Of a DNA stretch of 64,000 nt, positions 1-9,423 are shown in pieces. Position 1 is the stretch's first letter; every line of letters starts with the position of its first letter. This DNA comes from Leucosporidium creatinivorum. Taxonomy: Eukaryota > Basidiomycota > Microbotryomycetes > Leucosporidiales > Leucosporidiaceae. The notes beneath the pieces are model-generated. The model searched no databases and was not told the DNA's origin. It saw nothing but the letters and a program-made list of their open reading frames with translations. The stretch lies in contig BCKL01000011.1 in assembly GCA_001600635.1 (NCBI GenBank), forward strand, positions 621,383-685,382. The letters run 5' to 3'. The position numbers and the translations under genes are program-made.

Positions 1-1244
1 AATCCCACCAACGTCCTTATCGCTGGCGTGAGTCCCGGTCGCTCGTTTCCAGGGAGCTCGGCGCTGACTCTGTTCTCTCGCACCCAGGCTTTCGAGCTCA
101 ACTTCCTGACGGGCTTCACTGCTTACACCCTGCTTCCCTCGGTCATCACGTGAGCCCGCCTTCAGTTCTATTCCGAAGCCTTCGCTGACCTGCTTTCGCT
201 ACAGCGCCCTCGTCGCCTTCCCCCTTCTCCTCTTCGCCTTCACAACCCTGACGCCACCCTCGCGTGATTCGAACGACCGCACCCACGTCTCACAAGCCTA
301 CATCCCCGCCCAACTTCTTCCACCAGACGTCAACCCACGCTCCGCCCTGCTTGACCCTTCGGGCGCCGTCTTCCATTCGTCGTTGATGGGCGTCACGCTG
401 GCGCTGCTGGTCGGCACGAGCTTCGTTAGTGGTGGGAAGGTCGAGGTGTGGATGGTTACGGCGCCGGCTATGGCTATCGCATTTCTGAGGGACGTTTGGA
501 GTGAGAGGAAGCTGCCGGGGGAGAGCAAGCAGGAGGCGTCGAGGGAGGGGAGCGGGATCGAGCTGGACGAGATGGGCACGGTGCGGGATCAACAGCGGAA
601 TATGTCGACTTCCGACCGCATCTCGCTTCCTTGGCTCGTGCGTCGGCTTCGCAAGCGCTTCCCCACCACCACCAACACCATCTCACGCCTACCCCTCTCC
701 CTTCTCCCCTTCGCCGGAGGCATCTTCGTCCTCAGCCGAGCCCTCACCTCGCTCGGTTGGACCTCCATCTTTGCTGGCTGGCTCGCTAAGATCTGCATCA
801 ACCCAGCCGCCACCGTTTTCTTCCTCGGGCGAGTCGACTTTAGTCGGCGCTCTCCCAGCAACGCTCGCTGACCTGTACCCTCCTTTGGCATTCAACAGGT
901 ACTTCATTGCCCTTGTCCTCTGCCCTCTCTGCGGTACCAACATTGGCGCCACGATCCTCCTCGTCGAAATCCTCCGCGACTCGGCCTTCCAATCCGCCCC
1001 TCACGTCCTCGCCGACCCTCGCATCCTCAAGGGCGCCATCTTCTCCACTGCGCTCGCATCCAACCTCGGAGCCTTCTCGTGGACCTTCTCGAGCTCGTTG
1101 GCTGGTCTGCTGTGGGTGTCGATTCTGAGGCAGAAGGGCATCTTCGTGAGGGAGAGGGACTTTGCTGGATGGAACTTACTCTTCTTGCCCGTCTTGAGCA
1201 CGGTGGCGTCGGGTATTGTATTAATGGAATGTTACTACTTCTAG
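1..1244 (+). CDS. ArsB/NhaD-type (citrate transporter-like) membrane permease, 5' partial
   Basis: This is the 3' part of a polytopic ion transporter; the start lies left of the window. Exons are 1-27, 88-149, 205-828 and 899-1244, giving 352 residues to the stop. The first exon encodes NPTNVLIAG, the Asn-Pro-Thr-Asn re-entrant motif of the ArsB/NhaD/CitMHS superfamily. A second signature, LCPLCGTNIGATILL, follows the third intron and is the matching half-repeat. Hydrophobic segments alternate with a charged cytosolic loop of about 100 residues (around 480-610). The family moves oxyanions or carboxylates against H+ or Na+; the substrate cannot be told from sequence. Intron 829-898 fits the reading frame only with a GC donor (GCGAGT), described as a finding. 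Family call fairly sure; arsenite specificity is not claimed. Confidence 0.72.
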
Positions 1245-1964
1245 GGCGCTGCTCGCTGTTCTATTTTCTCCTACAACGACTCCCTAGGTTCGAGAGTTTT
1301 GACCGAGAGACTTCGGCGAGCTGTCCCACTTCGTTTCCAGGCCCCCCGCAGCTCCCTTCGCTAAGCACTGAAGTCCAGCTCCGCCTCGAGTGTCCTCTCT
1401 TGCTGCAAAGAGCGGTTCGATATCTTGTTCGGTGCCGAGTTGTTGAACGTCGATTCTCGTCGGCGAGAGTCCCCCTTCGAACGCCTCGGCTGCAGCGTGT
1501 ACTCGAGTCCTGAGCTTTGGTGGTCTCCCCGAGGGTGTTGTGGGAGGCGATTCGGCCATCGACACTGCTGCGAGGTAGACGAGGAGGATGTGTTCAGAGT
1601 CGAAGCTGTCGGCGCGGCGCGGCGCTCCTCGCTGATCCTTCGCCGCCGTTTCGAACAGGTCAGCTGGGCCTTGTAGCGACTCCACCGAGCAAAACTAAGC
1701 TATTGAGGTGACTCGAGGTGGTCCTGCGAGCTGCCAACTGCCCTGCAAGCCAACAGCTCTCGCTCCAGCATCGCCGAAGCACAGCGCCGAGCAAGGGTCT
1801 GCTGCTAGGTGTGGGTGTAGTCTATAGCTGGGAAGCACTGGCGAGGTACAATAGGCGTTTGGGATGAGATGGAGGGTGGAGAGATGCCTCTTACTCGACT
1901 GCAAAGGTCGCGCGCGGTCAAGCAGGATAGTATTGCCACACAATTTTCGAAACCAAAAAAAGAC
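1245..1964. other. Intergenic, no gene seen
   Basis: About 720 bases between the permease stop and the tRNA. Open frames on both strands lack recognisable protein character and splice signals in register. It presumably holds the permease 3' UTR. Confidence 0.5.
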
Positions 1965-2050
1965 GCCCGGATGGTCTAGTGGCATGATTCGCCCTTAGGG
2001 TTCTGTTCTCTATATGGGCGAGGTCCCCGGTTCAATCCCGGGTTCGGGCC
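1965..2050 (+). tRNA. tRNA-Pro (anticodon AGG) with a 14-nt intron
   Basis: A full cloverleaf can be folded by eye. The acceptor arm pairs GCCCGGA (1965-1971) with TTCGGGC (2043-2049), and the discriminator is C2050. The D arm resembles fungal tRNA-Pro. The anticodon stem pairs CGCCC (1990-1994) with GGGCG (2016-2020). The T arm pairs CCCGG with CCGGG around TTCAATC. The anticodon AGG is at 1997-1999. The extra 14 bases at 2001-2014 sit one base 3' of the anticodon, the canonical place for a nuclear tRNA intron. A TTTT run at 2062-2065 is the likely Pol III terminator. Confidence 0.93.
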
Positions 2051-2061
2051 TTGCGATTCTC

Positions 2062-2065
2062 TTTT
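2062..2065 (+). terminator. Pol III T-run terminator of tRNA-Pro
   Basis: Four consecutive T, 12 bases after the mature tRNA 3' end, the usual Pol III stop signal. Confidence 0.7.
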
Positions 2066-2626
2066 GCTTCCCCCAGCTGCTGTGCAGGCCTGGGAGGCAT
2101 TGTACTTTTGCTTGTGCTCCCTCATAGAGCCTGCAGGTCACCGCGAGCACCCCTGGGGGTCTTTTCGCAGGTCGCTCCTCTCCCGCGCGCCGGAAGTAGG
2201 CTCGGCGAAGGCAAGGACTGGGAGAAGTAGCGCAAGGCGGCCGTGGCGCGAGCTAACACTCGTCTGGCGCCGACCGGCGCTGGATAACAAGGCACACTTG
2301 TCCCGCAAACTGTCGGATTTGAATCGTCAGAGTGAAGCAAGTCTCGCCTTCAGCTAGCCCGTCGCCGAGCTGGTTTCTCTCGCTCATGTCCTCCCACGCA
2401 AGCCACTGAGGGCGCCTGGGACCGACCTCCTCAGACAAATCTATTTACATTTGCATCCAAGTCGCTCTTGAGACTCCTCCGACTCAAAGCCGAGTAACGG
2501 CGGGCGCTCCAGCCGAGGGCGGTGTCGGCGACAAGAACTTGGTCTCGACGAAAGTCTTGACGATGCCATTATGATGCTCGCTTGCGCAGGTGGGACTTTC
2601 CCCTTTCTCGAGCCAGAATGGAGCCT

Positions 2627-2875
2627 GTGAAGTGCAGAGAGCCGATCAGCGCGTCCGTTTCGAACTTGGCCTTCGGCGAGAATTGAGCTCGGGCCTTCTC
2701 CTGAGCGAATGACCTTTGAGATTTCGTCGCGTCCAAGGGTTGCTTCTCTTCATATAGCTGAATAGTAAGCTCTGACTACCGGTAGACTTTTTGAATTGAA
2801 TCAGTGCTAACCTACTTCTCTCCTCCAGCTCGCCTTCTGCTCGCGGCGCTCGACATGCTCTACGCGTTAGCGGTT
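2627..2875 (-). repeat. Inverted duplicate, copy 1 (partner 9169-9416)
   Basis: About 249 bases match the reverse complement of 9169-9416, with long identical stretches in the centre (around 2686-2735) and more change near 2770-2810. The edges are sharp: similarity stops just outside GTGAAGTGCAGAGAGCC on one side and CGCGTTAGCGGTT on the other. Read on the minus strand it carries coding-like sequence that includes the peptide EEKQPLDATKSQRSFAQ. It overlaps the downstream part of the F-box-like gene. Relative to copy 2 it has two extra bases near 2780-2810, which shift the frame. Confidence 0.85.
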
Positions 2876-2927
2876 GCTCTGGGAGACGAGCCTGGAACCG
2901 ATTCACCACATCACCGTTGCTCGACCG

Positions 2928-3257
2928 TCACTCCACTCGTCGGTCATCAAAGCACTCGGGGCAGGTAAAGCGCTCGTCCATCAAGTCCGAGGTGACCTTC
3001 ACCAATTTGCGCCTCGCGCTGCCATCCCAGGGCAAGAGCTGGACCAGGGGAGGAGCAGGAAGCTCATAGAAGTGATCGCATTCTAGTTGAATGTCCACCG
3101 AGCTCCACTGCACTTGTTGGCGGCTGCGAGTCGGCTCGGCCTGCCTCAGCTCGCCGGCGAAAGCGAGAAGGAGGCGTCGGAAGGCGGCAGGTCGGTAGAA
3201 GGCGTGGCAGCACTGGGCGAATGCGAAGAAGTCCTCCGGGCGATCCATGCAGTCCAT
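2928..3257 (-). CDS. F-box-like gene fragment (possibly decaying)
   Basis: A minus-strand frame of about 110 residues has real protein character. It contains LEIMDCMDRPEDFFAFAQCC, matching the second half of an F-box core (leucine/isoleucine pattern, acidic turn, then Cys-His-Phe-Tyr). It ends with a CPECF zinc-ligand-like pair before a stop at 2928. No methionine is found upstream before an in-frame stop, so the first ATG is internal to the F-box core and an upstream exon may be missing. A possible intron (donor GTGGAG just before 2928, acceptor near 2909) would join it to the coding-like repeat at 2627-2875. F-box proteins recruit substrates to SCF ubiquitin ligases; that role is only family inference. 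The small size, missing start and frameshifted tail suggest a decaying gene. Confidence 0.4.
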   Translation of the reverse strand: MDCMDRPEDFFAFAQCCHAFYRPAAFRRLLLAFAGELRQAEPTRSRQQVQWSSVDIQLECDHFYELPAPPLVQLLPWDGSARRKLVKVTSDLMDERFTCPECFDDRRVE

Positions 3258-3520
3258 GATCTCCAAGACGAGCCCGACGGGAGACGAGGAGCAGATGGTG
3301 CGGCCTGCTCGGAGCTGACTTCGGCGGAGGAGGAGAACGCGAGGAGACGGCGTTGAGCAGAGCGCAGATTATCCGGAGACTGCTGTATCACCTGAGCATG
3401 ATCGAGCGGTCGAGGGGAGCGAGAGTCGAGCAAAATCAACGAGAGCGGTTCGAGCTCTGCCTTCGCCTCATCACTCGTCTCATAGCTTCGGCATTCCAAG
3501 CAGCAGCTGGCAGCGCCAGA

Positions 3521-6500
3521 ATGGCGGCAGAGACCATCACCATCGACTCGTCAAGCGACGACGACTCTCCGCCTCCCAACAGGCGAGTACCCCCCACCAG
3601 CAACCGGGCGCCTGCTCCTCGTGCGAGCCTTGGGGAATCCAGCTCGCAGCAGCGGAGGCTGAGTAGCGCCAACAGACCTCCTCAGGCCACTCATAGGTCC
3701 TCGACCAGAGGAGGGCCCGCCAGCGCGAGGAAGAGCTCCGGGAGCAGCGCGCCGAGCGGACGGGGTGCAGGAGCGCAGGCGAAGAGGAAGTCTATACAGC
3801 TAGCTATTACGGACTCGGATGACGAGGAGGAGGAGGAGGAAGAAGAAGATGTTGATGAGCTAGAGGTTGCCGACGCGATGCCGACGGACAAGGTGAGCTC
3901 GCCTAGAGGCTATTCGCCTCGAATACCCTTCCAGGACTAACCCCGTACAATATAGGACCAGCAGCAACTCGCTTCATCCGGCAGCGACGACGACGACCCC
4001 ATCACCCTGCGCCCTTCCGCCTCCCCTTCCAAAGCTCGCACTCTCTCGACCGCCTCTCACACCCACGGCAGCGCATCGCAAGCCCGCAAGTCTTCCTTCT
4101 CCAACAACAAGCTCCGGACCCTCCCTTCGCCGCGCGACAACCCCACCGCAGCTCTCCAGCGTCGTCCCAGCTCAACTCGGCCCAGCGACGGCGCCGAACC
4201 CCACCAATCGCTCGCCGATGCCAAGCACCCGTCCAGCCACTCCTCCTCGCACAAGCACACCCCCGAGACCAACGACCGAGCTCTTCCCGCCTCCTCAAAC
4301 GGTTCGACCTCAGGTTCAGGCTCGCAACGTCGATTCTCGGCGCCCATGACTTCGCAGTCTGGTCGTTGGATCCCACGTAAAAGCCTTCAGGCAGGCGTAG
4401 AGGGTAGCGCGCCTTGGAAAGATCGGCTCTCCTCGCCATCAGAGGACGAGACAGCGGACGATCCAGGACCGAGCAGGAAGGGAGCCAGCAGGCCAATGAC
4501 GTTCGACTCGGGAGGCAACGAGATCCTCGAGGTGAGCTCGGACGACGACGAGGAGCAGGAGAAAGCTACGGCCACGGCTCAGAAGCCCGTTTCGAAGCAG
4601 AAGAGCACGGAGGGAGCGGCTAGAGAGGACTCCCACGCCGTCAAGGACGACAGCTCGGTTGCCCCGAAGGCGGAAGAAGCTCGCAGTCCCACGAGCAAGT
4701 CCGTGCACGGAGGCAAGCGCTCCTCTACCGAATTCACTCCTCCCTCACCGCCGAAGCGACGCCTCTCCGCCACACTCCCCACGCTCGCTGCCTCGGCCGA
4801 GATCAAGAGCGACTGGCCGACCGAGGAAGAGCTCAACCGTCCACCTTCGGGTTGGCTCCATCCGGAGCTTCAAGCAGCCAACTCTCTTACGTCGGGCGCA
4901 TCGACCACGGCCGAGGACGACCAGATGGACCACCTCGGCGAGGACGACGGAGAGACCGCTCAGCAGGAGCAGCAGGAGCAGCAGGTGCAACAGGAGCAGC
5001 AGCTTCAGCTCATCTCGGACGATGAGATGGACGTCGACGAGGAGGACGAGCGCCAGATTTCCCCCGAACTTGGCCTTTCCTCCTACACGGCGGCGGAGAA
5101 GGGCAAGGGTCGGGTGACAGACCTCGATCAGGACGACAGCGCGCTCATGCCCCCTCCTCCTCTGCCGCCCAAACGACTCGGCCCGGTCGTCGCGACCGCT
5201 TCGGAGCTCGCCGAAGTCACTCGTATCGCATCAGCTCTGGCCGCCTCCGACGGCTCCGACTCCGACGCCAACGCCCCTCCCTCCACTGCCAGCGAGACCG
5301 CTCGCAAGTCTACTGGAGCGCCCATCAAACCGGGCTACGTTCGCAAGTCGACTGGAGGAGCCCCCGGCACGACTTTGGCTCGCAAGTCCGTCGTCTCGAA
5401 GCCGAAGCCTGTCGCGCATGCCTCGCTGGCAAGCGCTGGGAAGCGACCAAAGGCGATCACGTGGGCGGAGCTCATCGACTTGACGGGATCGACCGACGAG
5501 GAAGACGGCGGCTCTGAGGATGGAGACGACGACGAGGAAGATGACGAGGACGAGCAGGAGGGGCAGCCGACGCCGATGGAGACGGACGATTCGCCAAGGG
5601 CTCTATCGGACGTAGTCGAGGAGCAGGAGCCGATTGTGGGCGAGGGGCGCCCTTCCGACGAGGAGATGCCGAGGGAGGAGGAAGCCGCTGCCGAGGAGCC
5701 TAGCGGCCTAGCCGACGACCTCGCCGAGATGTCAGTCACCGAAGAAGGCGCCGCCGTGACTTTCGTCGAGACTACTATCAAGCACATGAGGAGCGTGACG
5801 CACGAGACCTCCGTGGACGGGGCTGCCACCAAGGAGAACGTCGAGGTCGTCTCGGCTCGACTTACGCGCTCGGGAACTCGGGGGGCACCGGCAGCACCTT
5901 CGACCAAGGCGATCAGGAAGAAGGACGCTGCGAAGACTGCCATCTTCAAGCCTGCACCACTCGAACACCTCCCCGAAGCGCCCGTCGAGACGCCCGCCGA
6001 GCTAGAGCGTCGCGCTCAAGCAGTATGTCGACCTTCGCGCGCCGTACTCTAGAATGTGGCTCACCAACGCTTCTTCACACAGTTCATGGACCGCCAACGC
6101 GCCACTCGCTCTTCCTGGCGCCAGATCGCTGGACCTTCGTTCCCCAGCGAGCTCCAAGAGATTGAGGACATCATTCGCCACGCCCAGCTTCGCGACCGAC
6201 GGGCCAAGTGGGCCAACGGAGACACCGCTTCCATTGTTCCGGATGCGGACGACACCGCCCTCCTCGAGTCCATCATCCATCAGGCCAACCTCGCCCATCT
6301 TCCTCGAGCCGCCAGCGACCTACCTCGAGTCCGCGTCGTCCCCACCTCGGACGGCCTTCCTCCCTACACCCCTCCTTGGGAGTTCGTCTACACGCACCGC
6401 GTACTCTACCCTCCCAACGTTCCGCCCACCCAGGCGCCGGGCTGCGGCTGCGAAGGCGACTGTGGCTCGGCCGAGAACTTCTCGAGTTGCGCGTGTCGAC

Positions 6501-8617
6501 TTCGACAGCAGCGCTCCAGCACCACCAAGAACCTCCTGCACGACCCGTTCCCTCGCAGTGGAGTCACCGGCTTTGCCTACACCGAGCACGGTCGCGTCAA
6601 AGACGACCTCTTTGAGAACAGCTCGATGGAGCCCATCATGTGAGCTTGCCGAGTAGCAGAGATCACACCGAGGCGCTACTGATCAGTTGACTCGTTCCTA
6701 CAGCGAGTGCAACTCGGAATGCGGCTGCGACGATTCATGCATCAACCGCGTAGGTCAACGCCTCTCGCTCTTACTCGGCTCTTCGCCTCATCGCTCACCG
6801 CTTCTCTGTGCAGGTCGTTGGGAAGATTCCTGCGATATCTGTAAGCTGCGACGCCACCCTCTCTATCCCGTCCCGCTGTCGTCATGGCTCTTCGACCTCG
6901 ATCTCCGCCGCCGAGCTGACCGCCTCCTCGCTCTTCATTGCAGGTCGACATCTTCAACACGGGCAGGAAAGGATGGGGTATGCTCCTTCTTGTCTCTTTT
7001 CCCAACGGCAGCCTTGCTGACTCGCCTCCCACGCTTTCCAGCCATTCGCAACCCTCCCTCGCATACCTACCAGCTCTGGCCCGGCGGCGAGGAGTTCACC
7101 CACGAGGGTCGCGTTATCAAAAAGGGTACGCCGATGGGAGTCTACGCCGCAGAGATGCTCCCGCACACTGAAGGAGTACGTTCCATCTCGTTTAGCGATC
7201 GCCGAACCGAGTGTCGCTGATCATCTCCGACCTTTGCTTCCCCAGGATCAACGCTGCATGTACGTGGATATTTGATAGCCCACAGCAGCATATCACTGAC
7301 CTTTGAATCTCTACTCGCAGCACCCTCTACGTAAATTGACTCGGAGCCTCTCGTCTCCCTCTTCGATGCACGACGCTGACCTGCTCTTGTACCACAGAAC
7401 CTTGTCGGGCGCAACTACCTCTTTGGTCTCGACCATGGTGCGAGTGAGTGCCGTCGCTACAGATGTTTCGTCAGCGCTCTCTCCTAATCTCTCCTCTCCC
7501 TCCCTTCCCTTCCTCCTCGCTTCTCTCGCTTCGTCCAATTCTACTCCTACTCCTCTCCACTCGACGTCTACCCTGCAACTCGTCCACCTCTACAAACACC
7601 TGCTTCTCACCATGCCGCCCACAGTCCTCGAAGAACTACGCCTCCAGCAACCCGACCTCATCGACCTCGCTCGGGCGGCGCAAGACGACGCCGACGCAGC
7701 GACTGCAGCTTCGCGTGGGCAGAAGGGCAAGAAGAAGAAGCAGAAATCGGAGAAGGCACGTCTCGCTGGCTCCAAGGCCGGCCTGAGGAAGCTGCGTGAC
7801 ATGGGACAAGACGCCTTCGAGGCCATGTCGGACACCGAGGAGGACAGCGACGGCAAGCCCGACGCGAGCAAGCTGGATCCGGCGCATGTACTCGACGCGT
7901 TCTTCTTCGGGAACGTGAGTCGTTCTTATAAGCTACTGCCCTTCCGCGCTCGCTGATCGTCTTTCCTCTCCCTTCTTCCTCACACTTGTTCCCTCGGCGT
8001 CCCCTCTCCCGTTCTGCACGACGCTCCTCGCGCACCTGGCGAATCACAGTGGACTCGGTTCGCCAACCACTCTTGCTCCAAGTTCAACACGGCCGTCTGC
8101 CCCGTCTTCGTCGACGAAGCCGACTGGTCTCGCCCTCTCTACGTCTTCATCGCTTCGTCCGACATTCAGGTAAGCTCATAACCACTAGACATTACTCGGA
8201 ATCACACTGACTCTGATACTGCTCGGCTACAGCCCGGCGAGGAGATTGCCATCACCTACCATGGACATCGCCCCGAACTCGACGACCTCGACCTCGCGAC
8301 GTACAAGAAGGAGGCCAACGAGAAGAGGGCAGGAGCCGACAAGTCGTGGCGTTGCTACTGTGAGTGATATCAACACCTCGGACGGCTTTTCATACGCTTG
8401 CACCCTCTTCTCGACCCTCTCGGCGGTCTCCACTTGCGCCGAGCAGCACCGCTGACTCGCTACCTCCCCCTCTAACACAGGCGGCGAGGACCTTTGCCGC
8501 GGAGTGATGTTCAACAACTACGAGCCTGACCTCGGCGACGATGATGAAGCGGAGGAGGAGGCTAAGGAGGCGAGGAGGACGAAGAAGAAGAAGAAGGGAA
8601 AGGGAAGGAAGTACTAA
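3521..8617 (+). CDS. clr4: SUV39/Clr4-type histone H3K9 methyltransferase with giant disordered N-terminus
   Basis: SET-domain lysine methyltransferase, expected to methylate H3K9 in nuclear heterochromatin. I read 14 exons: 3521-3892, 3956-6022, 6083-6639, 6704-6749, 6814-6840, 6944-6977, 7041-7175, 7246-7259, 7321-7330, 7398-7443, 7625-7914, 8050-8169, 8233-8359 and 8481-8617, about 1,326 residues. Roughly the first 930 residues are acidic, Ser-rich and low complexity, with ARKS motifs at K71, K169, K575, K588 and K601. Then come the pre-SET cysteines (GCGCEGDCG, CACRL, ECNSECGCDDSC), the SET core (GRKGWG, IKKGTPMGVYAAEM, RFANHSC, EEIAITY) and the post-SET motif CYCGGEDLCRG. I see no chromodomain. 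A Lys-rich insert (7690-7780) splits the SET. The spliced length is 3n+1: the GWG exon and the next exon are one base out of register, see findings. Confidence 0.93.
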
Positions 8618-9168
8618 GGCTTGCTTGTCGACAGGCGATAGCGTGGTGGACCGTCTTTTCTTTGCTCAAGATGTTACCGAGCTCAACCTCGAGCGAAGCG
8701 TGAGGCGAACCGTCGAGCTTGCAAGTCTCGAGGCGAGCGCTGAGCAGAGCGCCGTAACGAGGCATCCTTCGCAACAGAGAGTCGCTACGATGCAGGGGAG
8801 CAGCAGCATGAGTACCAGTAGTGCGGCATTGCGTACATGGTCCGCCCCTAGGTGTCAGCGTCGGCCTTGAGCGAGGTAAGAATTGCGAAGGTGTCCGCCG
8901 AGCGGAGCTTGCAGGTTGTTCTGTAGCTCTCTCAGAAATCCGATTGCTAAGGCGATTCGCTACAAGCTCTCGTGCAATCGTTTCTGACCGGTGTATGTTC
9001 GTACGAAGTCTGATTCCATCTACAACAGCCCCGGCTAGAAAAGAAAAGACTTCCGCTGCTCCGGAAGGAAGATGTAGGGCATCTTAACCGCTGTCACACC
9101 ATAGAATGTTGGTGCGACTGCAATCTATTCTCACGTAGTAGACGCCCCTTCGTCTAACTCTGCACCAG
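8618..9168. other. Intergenic, no gene seen
   Basis: About 550 bases after the methyltransferase stop and before the second repeat copy. Open frames here look like chance and have no recognisable domain. Confidence 0.5.
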
Positions 9169-9416
9169 AACCGCTAACGCGTAGAGCATGTCGAGCGCCG
9201 CGAGCAGAAGGCGAGCTGGAGGAGAGAAGTGGGTCAGCACTGATTCAAGTCGAAGTCAACGGGTACGCAGAGCTTACTATTCAGTTATATGAAGAGAAGC
9301 AACCCCTGGATGCGACGAAATCTCAAAGGTCATTCGCTCAGGAGAAGGCCCGAGCTCAACTCGCGCCGAAGTCCAACTTCGAGACGGACTGCGCTGTTCG
9401 GCTCTCTGCACTTCAC
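9169..9416 (+). repeat. Inverted duplicate, copy 2 (partner 2627-2875), upstream of DHODH
   Basis: About 248 bases, the reverse-complement partner of copy 1. Here one frame stays open across the whole repeat and includes EVNGYAELTIQLYEEKQ, so this copy seems closer to the ancestral coding sequence. It ends 8 bases before the DHODH ATG at 9424, so it supplies the DHODH 5' leader or proximal promoter. No transposon termini or target duplication were seen. Confidence 0.85.
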
Positions 9417-9423
9417 CTCGACC

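Noticed and set aside
1245-1964. Possible small gene on the minus strand (1284-1685)
   Set aside because: No domain, no splice context and composition like intergenic sequence.
5335-5949. 204-residue Ser-rich minus-strand frame
   Set aside because: Antisense to the acidic N-terminus of the methyltransferase.
6023-6052. A 30-base intron in the methyltransferase
   Set aside because: It keeps the frame, but a 60-base intron ending at 6082 with a proper acceptor also does and is a normal size, so I used the latter.
2627-9416. Transposon with terminal inverted repeats
   Set aside because: The repeat is coding-like, its inner sequence is a host gene, and no transposase or target-site duplication is visible.
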